DNA of 8,128 nucleotides, from the NCBI GenBank assembly GCA_018065365.1, contig JAGHTH010000059.1:1-8128 (forward strand), read 5' to 3'. Position 1 is the first letter of the stretch. Each line of letters starts with the position of its first letter. The translations under genes were made by a program, and so were the position numbers. Shown here in pieces: positions 6,034 through 8,128 of the stretch. The stretch is from Candidatus Coliplasma caballi (GTDB lineage: Bacteria; Bacillota; Clostridia; Oscillospirales; CAG-382). The notes below the pieces were generated by a model. It ran no database searches and was not told the origin of the DNA. It saw nothing but the letters and a program-made list of their open reading frames with translations.

Positions 6034-6055
6034 AGTTGATTCCTTTCCGTATCAG

Positions 6056-6076
6056 AAAACCGTTTTGATGCATTTT
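6056..6076 (-). repeat. Leader motif, copy 2 (upstream of spoIVB)
   Basis: On the - strand this reads AAAATGCATCAAAACGGTTTT and differs at only two positions from the motif upstream of the S1-domain gene (2614-2634). It ends 22 bases before the spoIVB start codon and is followed by the same GGAAAGGAAT block. Confidence 0.5.
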
Positions 6077-6094
6077 TTCGCTTCGGGTTTATTG

Positions 6095-6112
6095 TTTGCG
6101 TTCGCGCGCAAA
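6095..6112. promoter_or_regulatory. Dyad TTTGCG-N6-CGCAAA between spoIVB and ygiQ
   Basis: A perfect 6-bp inverted repeat in the divergent intergenic region, 62-79 bases upstream of the spoIVB start and upstream of the ygiQ promoter. It resembles the dyad upstream of spo0A (4790-4808). On the spoIVB strand it follows TATATT (6117-6112), a possible -10 without a recognisable -35; I found no convincing forespore sigma-F or sigma-G promoter. Confidence 0.4.
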
Positions 6113-6173
6113 ATATAAATGGAAAAAAGTAAAACGCGGGTGGAAAAGTTTTTTCAAAACGGCGATTTTTGGC

Positions 6174-6202
6174 TTTACAAGCAATCAAAAATATGCTATA
6201 CT
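6174..6202 (+). promoter_or_regulatory. Sigma-A promoter of ygiQ
   Basis: -35 TTTACA (6174-6179), 17-base spacer, -10 TATACT (6197-6202), preceded by TGC for an extended -10. The predicted start is near 6209-6210, giving a leader of about 20 bases. This is the best promoter match in the window and implies ordinary vegetative expression of ygiQ. Confidence 0.85.
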
Positions 6203-6230
6203 GAAACAAAGATCATCAAATGAAGAAAGC

Positions 6231-8128
6231 GTGAGTATTTTGCCGTTTTTACCTTTGGCACCCGAACGGACGGAAGGACGTCCCGATTTCGTGATCGTTA
6301 CGGGCGACGCCTATGTGGATCATCCCTCGTTCGGCACCGCGATCGTTTCGCGCGTGCTGGAAGCGGAGGGGTATTCCGTCGCGATCATCGCGCAGCCCGA
6401 TTATAAGTCCTGTGAAGCGTTCAAGCATTTCGGGAAGCCGCGGCTCGCGTTTCTGGTCAACAGCGGGAACATCGATTCGATGGTCGCGCATTATACCGTC
6501 GCCAAAAAACGCCGGAACGACGATTACTATTCGCCGGGCGGCAAGGCGGGAAAACGCCCCGACCGCGCCGTGATCGTCTACTGCAACCGCATTCGCGAGG
6601 CGTACGGCGACGTTCCGATCGTGATCGGCGGCATCGAGGCATCGACGCGCAGATTTGCGCATTACGATTATTGGACGGACACCGTTCGCAGAAGCGTTCT
6701 GGTGGACAGCCGCGCCGATCTGCTGACCTACGGCATGGGGGAAAATATCCTGCGCCGCGTGGCGTTTCTGCTCGATAAAGGCGTTCCGGTGCGGAAGATC
6801 CGCGACGTCAGAGGAACGGTTTTTCTGGAAAGTCGCGATTTCGTTCCGCATTTCGACGCGGTGTTTACCGGCGAATACGATGAACTCAAAACGAACAAAA
6901 AAGCGTACGCGCGGGCGTACCTGCTGCAACATGAAAATCAGGATGCGATCTACGGAAAGGCACTGACCGAGGGCTACGACGACAAACTGCTGGTGCAAAA
7001 CCCGCCGATGCCGCCGCTGACGCGCGAAGAACTCGACGCGGTCTATGCGCTGCCGTATATGCGGACGTACCACCCGTCCTACGAGAAAGAGGGCGGCGTT
7101 CCGGCGATCCTGGAGGTGCAGTTCTCGATCACGCACAACAGAGGTTGCTTCGGAAACTGCAATTTCTGCTCGATCGCGTTCCACCAGGGACGCACCGTTA
7201 CGTCGAGAAGCATCGAATCCTGCGTGAGAGAAGCCGAACTGATCGTAAAACAGCCGAATTTTAAGGGCTATATTCACGACGTCGGCGGGCCGTCGGCGAA
7301 TTTCCGCGGAAATTATTGCGAAAAAGCGCAGAAATACGGCGTCTGTCCGAATAAGAATTGCCTCACGCCCGGCGTCTGCAGGAATATGAAAGTCGATCAT
7401 TCCGAATACCTCGAACTGTTAAAGGCGATCGAGGCGGTTCCGGGCGTCAAAAAGGTGTTCGTGCGGTCGGGACTGCGCTACGATTATATGTTGGCGGACA
7501 AGGACGACGCGTTTTTCCGCAAGATCGTCGCCGACCACGTCAGCGGGCAGCTTAAGGTCGCGCCCGAACATTGCTGCGACGGCGTTCTGGCGATGATGGG
7601 GAAACCCGACGTCGCGACGTACGATCGCTTTCAGGAAAAATTCTACCGCATCACGAAAGAACTCGGCAAGGAGCAGTACCTTGTTCCGTATCTGATGTCC
7701 TCGCACCCCGGCTCGACTTTGAACGACGCGGTCGAGTTGGCGCTTTACCTCAAACGCAACCGCATCAATCCCGAGCAAGTGCAGGATTTCTACCCCACGC
7801 CGGGAACGGCTTCGACCTGTATGTTCTTTACGGGCATTGATCCGTTCACGAACAAGGAAGTGTTCGTTCCGCGCGATTACGAGGAAAAGAAATTGCAGCG
7901 CGCGCTTTTGCAATGGTACAAGCCCGAAAACGCGCCGCTGGTGCGAAAGGCGCTTGTCCTTGCGGGCAGGAAAGAACTGATCGGCTTCTCGGCGGATTGC
8001 CTCGTCAAACCGCGCGACCTTGCGGGAAAACAGGGGAAACCGGGCGGAAAACCGAACGGAAAGCCAAGCGGAAAGCCGGACAAAAAGTTCGGGGAGAAAC
8101 CGAAAAAGGCAAATTCCCGGTACGGCAA
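6231..8128 (+). CDS. ygiQ: YgiQ family radical SAM protein, 3' end cut by window
   Basis: A member of the YgiQ/UPF0313 family of radical S-adenosylmethionine enzymes, reaction unknown. 632 residues are visible and the frame is still open at the edge. The N-terminal domain carries VTGDAYVDHPSFG and later IGGIEASTRRFAHYDYW and VRRSVLVDSRADLL, close to the Escherichia coli protein. The radical SAM [4Fe-4S] motif is CFGNCNFC (Cys306, Cys310, Cys313). A further cysteine set (363, 372, 377, 383) matches the conserved one in E. coli YgiQ and may bind a second metal centre. The C-terminal DUF3362-like part includes QVQDFYPTPG, then a basic GKP-repeat tail from about 599. The start is uncertain: GTG 6231 or TTG 6240, neither with a strong ribosome-binding site, and no ATG fits the family N-terminus. 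It is divergent from spoIVB with its own promoter. Confidence 0.95.
   Translation, partial: MSILPFLPLAPERTEGRPDFVIVTGDAYVDHPSFGTAIVSRVLEAEGYSVAIIAQPDYKSCEAFKHFGKPRLAFLVNSGNIDSMVAHYTVAKKRRNDDYYSPGGKAGKRPDRAVIVYCNRIREAYGDVPIVIGGIEASTRRFAHYDYWTDTVRRSVLVDSRADLLTYGMGENILRRVAFLLDKGVPVRKIRDVRGTVFLESRDFVPHFDAVFTGEYDELKTNKKAYARAYLLQHENQDAIYGKALTEGYDDKLLVQNPPMPPLTREELDAVYALPYMRTYHPSYEKEGGVPAILEVQFSITHNRGCFGNCNFCSIAFHQGRTVTSRSIESCVREAELIVKQPNFKGYIHDVGGPSANFRGNYCEKAQKYGVCPNKNCLTPGVCRNMKVDHSEYLELLKAIEAVPGVKKVFVRSGLRYDYMLADKDDAFFRKIVADHVSGQLKVAPEHCCDGVLAMMGKPDVATYDRFQEKFYRITKELGKEQYLVPYLMSSHPGSTLNDAVELALYLKRNRINPEQVQDFYPTPGTASTCMFFTGIDPFTNKEVFVPRDYEEKKLQRALLQWYKPENAPLVRKALVLAGRKELIGFSADCLVKPRDLAGKQGKPGGKPNGKPSGKPDKKFGEKPKKANSRYG

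Overview
The window looks like chromosomal core DNA from a GC-rich, spore-former-lineage Firmicute (Bacillota), most likely a Clostridia-type anaerobe. Three things support this: ribosomal protein L27 carries the Firmicutes N-terminal extension with an FF|A processing site; there is a Spo0A with a textbook C-terminal DNA-binding domain; and spoIVB lies directly upstream of spo0A, as in Bacillus and Clostridium. The family-level taxonomy is inference. I see no mobile element, tRNA, rRNA or CRISPR array.

Layout from left to right. On the + strand are the 3' part of rpmA (L27), a terminator, then obg (ribosome-assembly GTPase). Converging on obg, with a 9-bp overlap, is a - strand gene for a small protein of three S1 (OB-fold) domains. 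Diverging from that gene is + strand prfA (peptide release factor 1), closed by a strong terminator that faces both ways. Up to this point the window is translation and ribosome housekeeping.

Next come a four-copy heptamer repeat and the - strand sporulation pair: spoIVB (forespore signalling protease) upstream and spo0A (master regulator) downstream. They are separated by 371 bases without a gene (4650-5020). That stretch holds a bidirectional terminator-like hairpin behind spoIVB, two palindromic elements, two 0A-box matches and a sigma-A-type promoter for spo0A. A divergent promoter region then leads to + strand ygiQ (radical SAM protein), which runs off the right end.

The most unusual point is the sporulation pair. 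Spo0A keeps its phospho-acceptor Asp55 and its DNA-binding domain but has lost the paired acidic residues (E10-S11 instead of Asp-Asp) and the invariant switch lysine (Val107). SpoIVB is split by a -1 frameshift at a run of four G, which separates its catalytic histidine from its catalytic aspartate and serine. Either the sporulation pathway is decaying here, or Spo0A is controlled without the classical phosphorelay and SpoIVB is gated by frameshifting (or the assembly lost one base). The two 0A-box matches at spo0A suggest that its DNA-binding circuit is still maintained.
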